A stretch of 64,000 nucleotides of DNA from Streptomyces sp. P3 (GCF_003032475.1 NZ_CP028369.1:3410001-3474000), one strand, 5' to 3'. Shown: positions 1 through 9,412, numbered from the stretch's first letter. Notes: generated by a model not told the origin, from the letters alone. A program made the numbers and translations.

Positions 1-149
1 GGCAGGTCCTCGTCCTGCGGTTCTACGCCGACCTGCCGGTGCGCTCGATAGCCCGGGAGCTGGGCGTGCCGGAAGGCACCGTGAAGAGCCGTCTGCACAC
101 GGCGGTCCGGGCCCTGCGCGCCCGCCTGCACGAGGACGAGGTGGTGTGA
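1..149 (+). CDS. ECF-type RNA polymerase sigma factor, C-terminal end (partial)
   Basis: Reading from base 3, the window opens inside a gene ending QVLVLRFYADL...EVV. The visible 48 residues are a sigma-70 region 4 helix-turn-helix: a 'VLRFYADLPVRSIARELGV' helix pair followed by PEGTVKSRLHTAVRALRARL, which is the -35 recognition module of ECF/SigJ-like sigma factors. The upstream part with region 2 lies outside the window, so the subgroup cannot be named. The TGA stop sits one base before the GTG of the next gene, so the two are translationally coupled, as is usual for a sigma factor and its membrane partner. Confidence 0.85.
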   Translation, partial: QVLVLRFYADLPVRSIARELGVPEGTVKSRLHTAVRALRARLHEDEVV

Positions 150-150
150 G

Positions 151-996
151 GTGACCGCGGAACACGACGGCCGCGCGGGCCTGGACGCGCTGATGGCGGC
201 GATCGTCGACGAGCCGCTGCCGCAGGAGAGCCGCGCGGACGACGCCTTCATGGCGGAGCACCGCTCGGCGACGGCCGACCTCGCGCTGTTGCGCGAACAG
301 CTCGGCGTCCTCGCGGACGCCCTCACGGCGGAGCCGGCGGTCCAGGCGGAGCCGGCGGAGCAGCGGGCCGCCCCGGCACACCGGCCCGGGCGACTCCGGC
401 GCTCCCGGCCGCCCCGCGCGTCCCGGTTCTCCTCGCCGTCCCGGCCCTCGCCGGGGGCCCGGCTGCGGCCTCTCGTGCTGCGCGCCGCGGGCGTCGCCGC
501 CGCCGGCGCGATGGTTTTCGGGGCCGGGTGGGCGGTCGTCCAGGTGGGACACGGGGCGTCCGACGACGCCGACGCGAAGGCGAGCGCCGCGAGCGACGCG
601 GGCGCGCGCGCCGACGGGCCGGGGGCCAAGGGCACCGAGGACGCCGGCAGCCCCCTCGGCGACCCCGGGTACCTCGTCTGCACGCGGCTCGTGGTGGAGG
701 GCGAGGTGACGGACGTCCGCCCGCTGTCCGGTACGACCCGAGAACGGGTCACGCTGCGCGTCACGCACGCGTACCGGCCGGCCGAGAGCACGCGGGAGGC
801 GGGCTTCGAGATGGAGCGCGACATGGACCCGCTGTTGGCGGCGGGTGACCACGTGCTGGTCGCGCTGGGGCGGGGGTCGGTCACGCCCGACGTCTGGGCG
901 GTCGGCGAGGCCGACATCGCGCCCATGCGGACCGCGCTCGCCCGGGCACTGCCCGAGACGGCCGACCTCACCTGCACAGGAAGCCCGTCCGGCTGA
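151..996 (+). CDS. Single-pass membrane protein coupled to the sigma factor; possible anti-sigma factor
   Basis: 281 residues. The first ~105 residues are charged and Pro/Arg-rich and would be cytoplasmic. One hydrophobic helix lies at about residues 108-131 (LRAAGVAAAGAMVFGAGWAV). An Ala/Asp-rich linker then leads to a compact outside domain at about 168-280 with two cysteines (about 177 and 275) that could form a disulfide. The topology and the direct coupling to an ECF sigma gene fit an anti-sigma factor. However, I see no HxxxCxxC zinc anti-sigma motif, and the N-terminal stretch is not a clear RskA-type domain. The GTG start at 151 is preferred because it follows the sigma stop directly and a GAGGACGAGG stretch precedes it. 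Function is inferred from position only. Confidence 0.7.
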   Translation: MTAEHDGRAGLDALMAAIVDEPLPQESRADDAFMAEHRSATADLALLREQLGVLADALTAEPAVQAEPAEQRAAPAHRPGRLRRSRPPRASRFSSPSRPSPGARLRPLVLRAAGVAAAGAMVFGAGWAVVQVGHGASDDADAKASAASDAGARADGPGAKGTEDAGSPLGDPGYLVCTRLVVEGEVTDVRPLSGTTRERVTLRVTHAYRPAESTREAGFEMERDMDPLLAAGDHVLVALGRGSVTPDVWAVGEADIAPMRTALARALPETADLTCTGSPSG

Positions 997-1201
997 CCAC
1001 GACCGGCTGACCGGGGCCGGGACGGGGTCGGTCGCGGGGCGCGGGCTCCCACGGGGGTCGGTCAAGCCGGGCGGCGCCGGACGGACGCCGGTGAGACGGT
1101 GGGAGGGTCGGCCCGCGGGCGGGTACCGGGGCATGGCGCGTGCCCCGGCTGGAGCCGGTCGACGGCGCGGGGAGGGGAAGGGCACGGGGCGGGAACGGCG
1201 A

Positions 1202-1231
1202 GGGGCGGGCGCCCTTTCGGACGCCCGCCCC
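1202..1231. terminator. Hairpin terminator between convergent genes
   Basis: Perfect 10-bp inverted repeat GGGGCGGGCG / CGCCCGCCCC with a 10-base loop. It lies between the membrane protein gene ending at 996 and the convergent protease gene ending at 1265. The rest of the 270-base gap shows nothing coding. A 13-base direct repeat (ACGGGGTGACCTT) occurs at 1251 and again at 1267, the second copy containing the protease stop region. Confidence 0.6.
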
Positions 1232-1264
1232 CACTGCCGTGCACGGTGTCACGGGGTGACCTTG

Positions 1265-4200
1265 TTACGGGGTGACCTTCTCGATCGCCACGCTGCCGGA
1301 GCCCGCGACGGTGCCCCGCGCGTTCACCAGCTGGACCTGGCCGAAGAAGGCCCGGCCCTCGGGCGCGGCGGCCGCGGCGGTGACGGTCGCCTTGACCGAC
1401 GTCGAGGCGCCCGTGCCGAGCTTCACCGGCGTCGACGCGTCGACGGAGACGGTGCCCAGGGTGGACGAGAAGAACACGTCCAGGTAGTCGTACGCCGTCG
1501 TGCCGGCCGGGACGGAGTACCCGGCGACCTCGATGGTGTACGTGCCGGCGGCCGGCGACGGGATGGAGACCGCCTCCTCCGAGTCACCGTCGGCCTGCTG
1601 CGCGACCTGCTTGCCGGCCGCGTCGAAGACCGTGAGGTCCAGGTCGGCGGAGGCGTCCGAGACGTTGCCGATGGAGACGTCGAGCGACTTGGCGCCGGCC
1701 GGGACCTCGACCGTGGTGGTCTGGGTCGTGCCGTTCGCGATGGTCGGGCGGGTCGCCTTGGACGAGCCGAGCGGGCCGCCGGCCAGCTTGCCGTCGATCG
1801 CGGCGAAGTTGTTCGTGACCTTCCAGGAGACGGCGGCCGGGGTGCCGACCTTCGCCTCGGGCACGGTCACGGTCGCCGGGTCGAAGACGGCGCCGTAGAC
1901 GGTCGCGTCCAGCTTGTACGGGTTGTCCAGCAGCGGCGACGTGCGGCGCGACTCGACCTCGATCTCCCAGACCCCGGCCTGCGGGTTCTGGTACGAGCGC
2001 GCGTCCGGCCGGCAGCCGTTGGTGTCGGGGTAGTTGCTGTAGCAGTAGATCGTGGAGCTGTCCTCGACCGCGACGCCGTACGGGTGGATCGAGATGAACC
2101 GCGTCTGGCTCTTGTCCTTCAGCCCGCCGATCGCGACCTCGAAGGACTTGGCGCCCTCGGGCACGGTCAGGAAGTACGACTGGAAGCTGTTGCGCTGCAC
2201 GGAGTTCGACACGGAGAACGTGTGCTTCACCGGCGTCGAGACGACGACCGTGTTGAGGATCTGCTTGTCGACGCCCTCGGTCTTCGGGTCGTCGACCGCC
2301 AGGATGGCGCTGGCGATGCCCGCCGCCTTCGGCTTGGCCTGGATCCTGACGGTCACCGGCTTGTTCAGCGGCAGCTTCACCTCGTCGTCGCCGAGGATCC
2401 GGAAGGTGCCGGCCGCGTTGTTCTCGAGCTCGAGCTCGTGGCGGACCGCCTTGTCGGGGCCGGACGTACGGGTGATGGTGACGTCGTACGTCTTCTTCTG
2501 CCCGGCCTTCAGACCGCTCTCGCGGTCGTAGACGCCGGTGCCGAAGCCCGGGGTCTTCAGTGCCTGGTCGAGCGCGGTGTCGACCGGCGCCTTGACGGTG
2601 TAGTCGTGGGCGGTGGCGCCCTTCCTGATGGACTTCCAGGCGTCCACGATGTCGATGGCGCCCGCGCCCTCCTCGTACGCCTGCACACCCTTGATGTGGT
2701 GGGCGGTCGAGGTCAGCGCCGTGCGCAGGATCGCCGGGGTGAGCGCGACCTTGTGCTGCTTGGCGGCCGAGATCAGCAGCGCCGAGGCGCCCGCGGCCTG
2801 CGGGGACGCCATCGAGGTGCCCTGCAGCATGGAGTAGCCGGCCGGCAGCGGGTAGCCCGCGTCGGCGACCGGGGAGCCCGGCAGCCAGGTCTGGGTGGTG
2901 TTGATCGAGGCGCCGGGCGCGACGAGCGTCGGCGTGAAGCCGCCGTCCTCACGCGGGCCGCGCGAGGAGAACGGCAGCAGCGCGTACTTCTTCGTCACCT
3001 GCGAGCCGTAGTTGGCGGCCCAGGTCTCCTTGGAGATGGCCGCGCCGACCGAGATCACCTTGTCGGCCAGACCGGGGTCGCCGATGGTGTTCGCGCCGGG
3101 GCCCTCGTTGCCCGCGGAGATCACGAGCTGGACGCCGTAGGTGTCGATGAGGCGGGTGTACAGCTCGGCGCGCGCGTTGTTGCCGTCGTTCAGACCCGGC
3201 AGACCGCCGATCGACATGTTGACGATGTCGACGCCGCGGTTGACGACCAGGTCGATCATGCCCTCGGTGAGGGCCACGTTGGTGCAGCCCGGGCCGAAGA
3301 CGCAGGCGCGGGAGGAGACGAGCTTCGCGCCGGGCGCGGCGCCGTTCATGCTGCCGCCGAACAGGCCGTTCGCGGCGGTGATGCCGGCCACGTGGGTGCC
3401 GTGCTCGCTGGCGATGAGACCGATGTTGGCGAAGTCGGCCTTCTTGCCGACCCAGTCGCCGCCGAACGGGTCCATCGGCACGTCCTTGCGGATCTGCACG
3501 ACGAACGGCTGGCGCTCGACGACGTCGGTCGCCGGGTTGTCGGTGCCGAAGTACCCGACCTGGTAACCGTCCTTGTACGGCTTCATCGCGGCGTCGTCGC
3601 CGAAGTCGCCGTTGTTGTTCACGTCGACGGTGACGGTGCCGGCGGCCGCGTCGTACAGGACGCCCCACACGTCGGTGGTGTCGCCGTCGCGGTTGACGTC
3701 GCCCTTGGCGTCGCCGCCGGCGGTGGCGGACTCACGGAACAGGTTGACCTGGTAGGAGCCGGGCTTCGCGGTCCAGGTGCGGCCGCCGAAGGTGAAGCTG
3801 GGGCCGGACACGGAGGTCGTCATCGGGCGCCAGGAGGCGTCGCCGTCGAGGATCGGGTCGGTGGCCGTCACCCAGTCGACGATCTTGCGCTCGCCGGTGG
3901 TGGTCTTCTGCAGCGCGGGGTGGCCGAGGTCCACGCCGGAGTCGAGGATGCCGATGGTGACGCCGCGGCCGTCCGCCTTCGGGTTCTTCTCCACGAAGTC
4001 GACGGCGCCCGTCTCGAAGGACGGGTTGTACGGGTTCTCGGCGGGCGTCTTCCTGCTCGGCGCCGGGTAGGTCTTCGTCTTCGCGGCGGACCTGCCGGAC
4101 TTGGCGGTGTCCGCGCTGGGCGCCGGGTCGTCGAGGACGATGTTCTGGCGCAGGTCGATGGCGTGCACCGAGGACAGCTTGGCGGCCGCGGCGATCGCGG

Positions 4201-4585
4201 AGTCGGCCTTGCCGGTCGGGACGGTGGCGCGGACGTAACCGAGCTTGTCGTAGGACTGGCCCACGGAGCCGCCCTTGACCGCGTTCAGCTCCTCGGCGAC
4301 CTGCTCGGTCCGGCCGGGGGCGGTCGCGACCATCAGCGTGACGTTCTTGTCGCCGGCGGCCTTGGCCTCGGCGAGGAGGTCGGCGTCGTCGGAACCGAGC
4401 TTGTCGTGGGCGGACTTCACGCCCGGGTCGGCCGCGGCCGGGGTCTGGCCGGCGTCGGCGGAGAAGGCCATCGGTATCGGTCCGGCCGCGGACAGCGCGG
4501 CCACGAGGCCCGCGGCCACGGCTGTCCGGGCCACGCGTCTTGCGCCCGATATCGGTTCACGCTCGGGGGTGAGGGTCATCGGCAT
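1265..4585 (-). CDS. Secreted S8 family (subtilisin-like) serine peptidase
   Basis: 1106 residues. A signal peptide (positively charged, then TAVAAGLVAALSAAG) probably cleaves near residue 43, followed by an inhibitor-like propeptide region to about 175. The catalytic triad is visible: Asp215 in GILDSGVD, His396 in SEHGTHVAG, Ser591 in QGTSMASP, with the oxyanion Asn near 493 (SAGNEGPG). About 180 residues are inserted between Asp and His, and these carry two acidic DxNxxGD calcium-loop-like stretches (DVNRDGDTTD, DVNNNGDFGD). The C-terminal ~450 residues look like beta-sandwich/PPC-type pre-peptidase domains. An in-frame ATG two codons downstream is better spaced from the AAGGG ribosome site, so the true start may be 4579. 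It is probably an extracellular nutrient protease; substrate unknown. Confidence 0.9.
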   Translation of the reverse strand: MPMTLTPEREPISGARRVARTAVAAGLVAALSAAGPIPMAFSADAGQTPAAADPGVKSAHDKLGSDDADLLAEAKAAGDKNVTLMVATAPGRTEQVAEELNAVKGGSVGQSYDKLGYVRATVPTGKADSAIAAAAKLSSVHAIDLRQNIVLDDPAPSADTAKSGRSAAKTKTYPAPSRKTPAENPYNPSFETGAVDFVEKNPKADGRGVTIGILDSGVDLGHPALQKTTTGERKIVDWVTATDPILDGDASWRPMTTSVSGPSFTFGGRTWTAKPGSYQVNLFRESATAGGDAKGDVNRDGDTTDVWGVLYDAAAGTVTVDVNNNGDFGDDAAMKPYKDGYQVGYFGTDNPATDVVERQPFVVQIRKDVPMDPFGGDWVGKKADFANIGLIASEHGTHVAGITAANGLFGGSMNGAAPGAKLVSSRACVFGPGCTNVALTEGMIDLVVNRGVDIVNMSIGGLPGLNDGNNARAELYTRLIDTYGVQLVISAGNEGPGANTIGDPGLADKVISVGAAISKETWAANYGSQVTKKYALLPFSSRGPREDGGFTPTLVAPGASINTTQTWLPGSPVADAGYPLPAGYSMLQGTSMASPQAAGASALLISAAKQHKVALTPAILRTALTSTAHHIKGVQAYEEGAGAIDIVDAWKSIRKGATAHDYTVKAPVDTALDQALKTPGFGTGVYDRESGLKAGQKKTYDVTITRTSGPDKAVRHELELENNAAGTFRILGDDEVKLPLNKPVTVRIQAKPKAAGIASAILAVDDPKTEGVDKQILNTVVVSTPVKHTFSVSNSVQRNSFQSYFLTVPEGAKSFEVAIGGLKDKSQTRFISIHPYGVAVEDSSTIYCYSNYPDTNGCRPDARSYQNPQAGVWEIEVESRRTSPLLDNPYKLDATVYGAVFDPATVTVPEAKVGTPAAVSWKVTNNFAAIDGKLAGGPLGSSKATRPTIANGTTQTTTVEVPAGAKSLDVSIGNVSDASADLDLTVFDAAGKQVAQQADGDSEEAVSIPSPAAGTYTIEVAGYSVPAGTTAYDYLDVFFSSTLGTVSVDASTPVKLGTGASTSVKATVTAAAAAPEGRAFFGQVQLVNARGTVAGSGSVAIEKVTP

Positions 4586-4815
4586 CCCTTGTAGGTAAAG
4601 GAACGAGCGACGCGTGATCAGGCCGTTCCTGACTGATCACGGTCCTCCGGAATGCGCTCCCGGATGACCGCAAAGCTTTGCCTAAGAGTCAGTTGTTTGG
4701 GGAGAGTTGACCGAATCGATATGGATGCATGGGGAAAACCCTCTACGAGCCGACTGTGTGCGCTGTCCGGCGGCTGTGGGGCCGGAAAACCCCGGTCCGG
4801 GCGGACGGGTCCGGC

Positions 4816-4821
4816 TACCGT
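4816..4821 (+). promoter_or_regulatory. -10 element of a probable leaderless promoter (Nudix gene)
   Basis: TACCGT followed by exactly six bases and then the ATG at 4828 matches the Streptomyces leaderless arrangement TAnnnT-N6-start. No Shine-Dalgarno sequence is present ahead of that ATG. This supports choosing 4828 rather than the upstream in-frame ATG at 4729. Confidence 0.5.
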
Positions 4822-4827
4822 CCCGGT

Positions 4828-5364
4828 ATGCGCAAGAAGTTGAGGGTGGCGGCCTACGCCGTCTGTGTCCGCGACGGCCGGCTGCTGCTCGCCCGCTCGC
4901 CCGCGCTCGACGGCACCCTCGAGTGGGTGCTCCCGGGCGGCGGCATGGAGCACGGTGAGGACCCCCTCGACACCGTCGTGCGCGAGCTCGACGAGGAGAC
5001 CGGCTACCGCGTCGAGGTGACCGGTCTGCTCGGCATCGACTCCTCCCGCCGCACCGTCGGCCGCGAGGGCCTGCGCGGTCCCGTGGACCACCACGGCGTC
5101 CGCGTCGTCTACGAGGGGCGGGTCGTCGGCGGGGAGCTGCGCCACGAGGTGAACGGCTCCACCGACATGGCCGCCTGGCACGACCTGGACGCGGTGCCCT
5201 CCCTCACCCGGGTCCGCCTGGTCGACACCGCGCTCGCGCTGTGGCGGGAACGCCCGGTGAACGGCCGGAGGGTCTTGCCGTCCGGGGAGGCCGTGGCGTC
5301 CGGGGAGCCCGTGTCGCCGAAGGAAGCCGTGCCGCCGGAAGAAGCCGTGCCGCCAGTGGAATGA
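4828..5364 (+). CDS. Nudix hydrolase
   Basis: 178 residues beginning MRKKLRVAAYAVC. The complete Nudix box GX5EX7REUXEEXGU is present at about residues 37-60 (GGMEHGED...RELDEETGY), so it should hydrolyse a nucleoside-diphosphate-linked substrate with a divalent metal. The substrate cannot be told from sequence. The last ~30 residues are low-complexity Glu/Pro/Val (EAV repeats) and probably disordered. The gene stands alone between the divergent protease and a convergent gene. The start is chosen from a leaderless promoter pattern; a longer in-frame version from 4729 has no support. Confidence 0.85.
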   Translation: MRKKLRVAAYAVCVRDGRLLLARSPALDGTLEWVLPGGGMEHGEDPLDTVVRELDEETGYRVEVTGLLGIDSSRRTVGREGLRGPVDHHGVRVVYEGRVVGGELRHEVNGSTDMAAWHDLDAVPSLTRVRLVDTALALWRERPVNGRRVLPSGEAVASGEPVSPKEAVPPEEAVPPVE

Positions 5365-5398
5365 GAGGGCGGTCGAGGGCCTGTCGCCGGCCGCCGGG

Positions 5399-5419
5399 GA
5401 CGCCCGGCCGCGGGGCGTC
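5399..5419. terminator. Hairpin between convergent Nudix and DUF559-like genes
   Basis: 7-bp GC stem GACGCCC / GGGCGTC with a 7-base loop in the 116-base gap between two convergent genes; it could serve both strands. Confidence 0.4.
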
Positions 5420-5480
5420 TGTCGTCGGCGTCCGGCGAGGCGGCGCACCGGGTATCCCTCTCGTTCGCGAGGGGAATGGG

Positions 5481-6542
5481 TCAATGCCGGGGAAGCACCA
5501 CGACGTACGCGGCCGGGTCGCGGTCGCCCGACGCCATCAGCGCCGTGCGGACCACCGCCGCCTGCTGCTCCCCCGCGTCCCGCAGCTTCTTCGGGGTGAC
5601 GTACACGACGGTGATACCCAGCCGCTCCAGGTGTTCCCGCTTGCGCGCGTACTCGGACCACAGCGCGTCCTCGTCCTGGCGCGGGGCCCGGGTGTCCAGC
5701 TCCACCGCCACCGCCTGATCCGGCCAGTAGGCGTCCAGGCCGCCGAGGTGGAGGCCGCCCGGCAGGCACAGGTCCACGTTCCACACCGGGTCGGGCAGCC
5801 CGTGCTCGCGCACCATCGCGTACAGGCGGTCCTCCGCGATCGCGCGTCCCTCCGCGAGCAACGCGTCCACGGCGTCGACCACATGCGGCCGGCTCAGCAG
5901 CCTGGCGTCGTTCAGCTCCCGCACCACGGACGCCGGTTCGCAGTGACCCCCGCGCACCGCCTCCGACAGCAGCCGCCGCACCGCTCCCGCGTCCGTGAGC
6001 CCGGCCACCGCGTCGGCCAGGGCGCGCGGCACCGGCGCCACCGGGACCCCGGTCGCCTGCTCGGGAGCCGGCAGCGAGGCCGTGCGGACGACGTGCGCGC
6101 AGCCCGTCGAGCGCAGCCGGCGCAGTCGCGGCACCAGGACGTCGACGTGCTCCAGCGACGTCAGCGGCGGGGCGGACGCCAGCCCGTGCAGGTTCAGGGC
6201 GGCCAGACCCGTGATCATCGCGTCCCGGTACACCGGCCGGTGCGGGTCCCCGGAGACGGGCTGGGGCGGCACCGCGGCCGCCGAGGTCTGGCGGGCCGCG
6301 TACATCAGCACCGCGTGCAGCCGCTCCTCGCTGGTGGGCGGTCCCGGGTGGAGCAGGTACACACCGGGCAGCACCTGCTGCCAGGGCCCGCCGGGACGGC
6401 ACTGCTCGTCGGCCTCGGCGGCCGTCACGCCCTGCGAGCGGAGGCGGGCGGCGGTGGCGACGCGGCGGTGGACGTCAAAGAGGTGGCGGACGGGGCGGGG
6501 GGACGCCGAAGGGACGCGGGGGAGCGGGGTGTTGTGGGTCAT
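5481..6542 (-). CDS. AbiEi-like / DUF559 endonuclease-fold protein
   Basis: 353 residues. The N-terminal part resembles the winged-helix AbiEi-type domain found in many actinobacterial proteins (ATAARLRSQGVTAAEADE...PGVYLLHPGPPT). The C-terminal ~110 residues look like a Vsr/DUF559 PD-(D/E)XK fold: GGLDAYWPDQAVAVELD supplies the acidic pair, and REHLERLGITVVYVTPKKL follows the typical pattern with a hydrophobic strand before a helix. Proteins with this architecture are common and uncharacterised; a role in abortive infection or DNA processing is only inferred. It is monocistronic, and no partner toxin is visible beside it. Confidence 0.65.
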   Translation of the reverse strand: MTHNTPLPRVPSASPRPVRHLFDVHRRVATAARLRSQGVTAAEADEQCRPGGPWQQVLPGVYLLHPGPPTSEERLHAVLMYAARQTSAAAVPPQPVSGDPHRPVYRDAMITGLAALNLHGLASAPPLTSLEHVDVLVPRLRRLRSTGCAHVVRTASLPAPEQATGVPVAPVPRALADAVAGLTDAGAVRRLLSEAVRGGHCEPASVVRELNDARLLSRPHVVDAVDALLAEGRAIAEDRLYAMVREHGLPDPVWNVDLCLPGGLHLGGLDAYWPDQAVAVELDTRAPRQDEDALWSEYARKREHLERLGITVVYVTPKKLRDAGEQQAAVVRTALMASGDRDPAAYVVVLPRH

Positions 6543-6820
6543 GCAGAGGGGATTCCGCCCGCGGCGGGCCGACTAACCGCCGTTACACGCCTGTCGGCAA
6601 ATCGGGACAAGTTCGCCCTAAAGGACGGATGTTCGGATGCCGAGTAGGGGCCGAAAACCCCTGGTCCCGAAGGAGGGTGCCAGGGGTTACGGGTCGGATT
6701 GGCTGAATTCCGTAACGGTGACCGTCGGCAAAATTCATGGCCAAAGGTAGAGCCTGCAGGGGGAAGCGCTCGGACGGGAAACGCTCGGAGGGGCTTTCCG
6801 AATCACGCCGGAAGCACGCC
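6543..6820. other. Intergenic region with a hairpin terminator, no gene
   Basis: About 280 bases between the DUF559-like gene and pepN, both minus strand. It holds a 9-bp inverted repeat AACCCCTGG / CCAGGGGTT (6656-6664 / 6680-6688, 15-base loop), a plausible terminator for pepN. It also holds the promoter area of the DUF559-like gene and two short near-direct repeats of CGCTCGGA-GGG (about 6767 and 6783). No open frame here has Streptomyces-like codon use. Confidence 0.45.
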
Positions 6821-9412
6821 TCAGTCGGTCGCGGTCCCCGCTTCGGCCCGCGCGTCGCACGCCTGTCCGCGCAGGCCCCGCGCATGGTCGTCCCACGCCT
6901 CGAGGACCAGCCGGCGCAGCGCCGGGGGCGCCGAGTCGTGCGCGGCCAGCCAGATGTCCGTCTCCACGAGCGTCTGCGGGGAGTCCTGCAAGGACGGGAA
7001 CAGGCCCTTGACGATGGTCATCGCGATCTGGATGGAACGCTCGGACCAGACCCGCTCGATCGCCGCGAAGTACTTGTCCCGGTACGGCGCCAGCAGCTCC
7101 CGCTGCGAGGGCTGGCCGAACCCGGCGATCGTCGCCTCCACCAGGGCGTTGGAGAGGGCGTCGGACTCCACCACCTGCGCCCACGCCTGCGCCTTGACCG
7201 CCGCCGAGGGGCGGGCGGCGAGGCAGCGGACCTGGTGGCGCCTGCCGGACGCCGTGTCGTCGCGGGCCAGTTCGGCCTCCAGCGCCTTCTCGTCCGCGTA
7301 CCCGTGGGCGGCCAGCGGCTCCAGGAACGTCCAGCGCAGCTCCTGGTCGACCTCCAGCCCCTCGATGGCCGTCGTGCCGTCCAACAGGCCCTGCAGCAGC
7401 TCGAAGCGGGCCGGGCTCTCGGCCGTGCCGGCGAAGAACCGCGCCCAGGCCAGCTGGTGCTCGCTGCCCGGCGCGGCGGCGTACAGCTCGCGCTCGGCGC
7501 CCTCGGCCAGCAGTCGCGCTCCGGTCTCCCGCAGCGGCGGCGCCACATAGTGCACCAGTGCCGACTCCGCCCACGCGTGCAGCATCTGCAGCACGCCGAT
7601 GTCCGACTCGCGCCCCGCGAAGCGCAGCACCAGCCCGATGAAGTCCCGCGCGGGCAGCAGCGCGTCCCGCGTCATGTTCCACAGCGCCGACCAGCACAGC
7701 GCGCGGGCCAGCGGGTCGGTGATGTCGCCCAGGGAGGAGCGCAGGGCGTCCAGCGAGGTCTCGTCGAAGCGGGTCTTGCAGTACGTCAGGTCGTCGTCGT
7801 TGACCAGGACCAGCTCCGGCGCCTCCTGGCCGGCCAGGTCCGGCACGATCGTGCGCGGACCGTCGACGTCCGCCTCGGTGCGCGCGTACCGCACCAGGCG
7901 GCCCTCCTCCCGGCGGTACAGACCGACCGCGACCCGGTGCGGTCGCAGCTCCGGATGGGACTCCGGGGCCTCCTGGAGCACCGCCAGCTCGGCGATCCGG
8001 CCCGCCGCGTCCAGCAGCACCTGCGGGGTCAGCGAGTTCACGCCCGCCGTCTGCAGCCAGGACCGCGCCCACGCGGCCATGTCCCGGCCGCTGGTCTCGC
8101 CGAGGACCGACAGCAGGTCGCCGAGGCCCGTGTTGCCGTACGCGTGCCGCTTGAAGTAGCGGCGGGCGCCCTCCAGGAACGCGTCCTGACCGACGTAGGC
8201 CACCAGCTGCTTGAGCACGCTGGCGCCCTTGGCGTAGGTGATCCCGTCGAAGTTGAGCTTGGCCTCCTGAAGGTCGCGGATGTCGGCGGTGATCGGGTGC
8301 GTGGAGGGCAGTTGGTCGGCGCGGTAGGCCCAGGCCTTGCGGCGGTTGGCGAAGGTGATCCAGCTGTCGGAGAAGCGCGTCGCGCCGACGCTCGCGAAGG
8401 TGCCCATGAAGTCGGCGAAGGACTCCTTCAGCCACAGGTCGTCCCACCACACCATGGTGACGAGGTCGCCGAACCACATGTGGGCCATCTCGTGCAGGAT
8501 GACGTTGGCCCGCGCCTCGTACGAGGCCCGCGTCACCTTCCCGCGGAAGATGTACTCCTCGCGGAAGGTCACCAGGCCCGGGTTCTCCATCGCGCCGAGG
8601 TTGTACTCGGGCACGAACGCCTGGTCGTACTTGCCGAAGGGGTACGGGTAGTCGAAGTGGTCGTGGAAGAAGTCCAGGCCCTGCCGCGTGATCAGGAAGA
8701 CGTCGTCGGCCTCGAAGTAGGGGGCCAGCCCCTTGCGGCACATCGCGCCGAGGGGGATCTCCAGCGTAGTGCCGTCGCCCAGGTCACGCGTGTAGGTGTC
8801 CGTCACGTAGTGGTAGGGGCCGGCCACGACACAGGTGATGTACGTCGAGATCGGCTTCGTCTCCGCGAACCGCCAGACCCCGTCCGCGAGCTCGCCGGCG
8901 CCGTTGCTCCACACCGTCCACTCCTCGGGCGCGCGCACCTCGAAGCGGAAGGGGGCCTTGAGGTCGGGCTGCTCGAAGGTGACGAAGACCCGTCGCGCGT
9001 CGGCGGGCTCGTACTGCGTGTAGAGGTAGACCTCGTCGTCCTCCGGGTCGACGAAGCGGTGCAGGCCCTCGCCCGTGCGGGAGTAGGCGCACCGGGCGTC
9101 CACCACCAGCTCGTTCTCCGCCGCCAGGTCCTCCAGCAGGATCCGGGTGCCGTCGAAGACCTCGCCGGGGTCGAGATCGCGGCCGTTGAGGGAGACGGAC
9201 GTGACACTCGGCGCGATCAGGTCGGCGAAACTCGACGCGCCGGGCTCGTTGCAGCGGAACCGGATCGCGGTGACCGACCTGAAGGTGCGCGGCCCGTCCT
9301 CGGACGGGCCGGCGACCGCCGAACGGACGTCGAGGGACACGTCGTACCCGTCGACGGACAGCAGGGCGGCCCGCTCCCGGGCCTCGTCACGGGACAGGTT
9401 CTCACCGGGCAC
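6821..9412 (-). CDS. pepN: Aminopeptidase N (M1 family zinc metallopeptidase)
   Basis: 863 residues from the GTG at 9412 (VPGENLSRDEARERA), which has a GAGGGAG ribosome site in front. An upstream in-frame ATG at 9508 lacks support, and the known Streptomyces PepN is about this length. The M1 signatures are present: GAMEN near residue 273 and the zinc motif HEMAH-X18-E near 304 (HEMAHMWFGD...WLKESFADF). The enzyme removes N-terminal residues from peptides in the cytosol. The C-terminal half is the helical ERAP1-like domain expected for M1 enzymes of this size. It is divergent from the DsbA-fold gene at 9565. Confidence 0.93.
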   Translation of the reverse strand: MPGENLSRDEARERAALLSVDGYDVSLDVRSAVAGPSEDGPRTFRSVTAIRFRCNEPGASSFADLIAPSVTSVSLNGRDLDPGEVFDGTRILLEDLAAENELVVDARCAYSRTGEGLHRFVDPEDDEVYLYTQYEPADARRVFVTFEQPDLKAPFRFEVRAPEEWTVWSNGAGELADGVWRFAETKPISTYITCVVAGPYHYVTDTYTRDLGDGTTLEIPLGAMCRKGLAPYFEADDVFLITRQGLDFFHDHFDYPYPFGKYDQAFVPEYNLGAMENPGLVTFREEYIFRGKVTRASYEARANVILHEMAHMWFGDLVTMVWWDDLWLKESFADFMGTFASVGATRFSDSWITFANRRKAWAYRADQLPSTHPITADIRDLQEAKLNFDGITYAKGASVLKQLVAYVGQDAFLEGARRYFKRHAYGNTGLGDLLSVLGETSGRDMAAWARSWLQTAGVNSLTPQVLLDAAGRIAELAVLQEAPESHPELRPHRVAVGLYRREEGRLVRYARTEADVDGPRTIVPDLAGQEAPELVLVNDDDLTYCKTRFDETSLDALRSSLGDITDPLARALCWSALWNMTRDALLPARDFIGLVLRFAGRESDIGVLQMLHAWAESALVHYVAPPLRETGARLLAEGAERELYAAAPGSEHQLAWARFFAGTAESPARFELLQGLLDGTTAIEGLEVDQELRWTFLEPLAAHGYADEKALEAELARDDTASGRRHQVRCLAARPSAAVKAQAWAQVVESDALSNALVEATIAGFGQPSQRELLAPYRDKYFAAIERVWSERSIQIAMTIVKGLFPSLQDSPQTLVETDIWLAAHDSAPPALRRLVLEAWDDHARGLRGQACDARAEAGTATD

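Noticed and set aside
845..4594. A 1249-codon open frame on the plus strand
   Set aside because: It is antisense to the secreted protease, which has a full catalytic triad and signal peptide; long empty frames are normal in 70%+ GC DNA.
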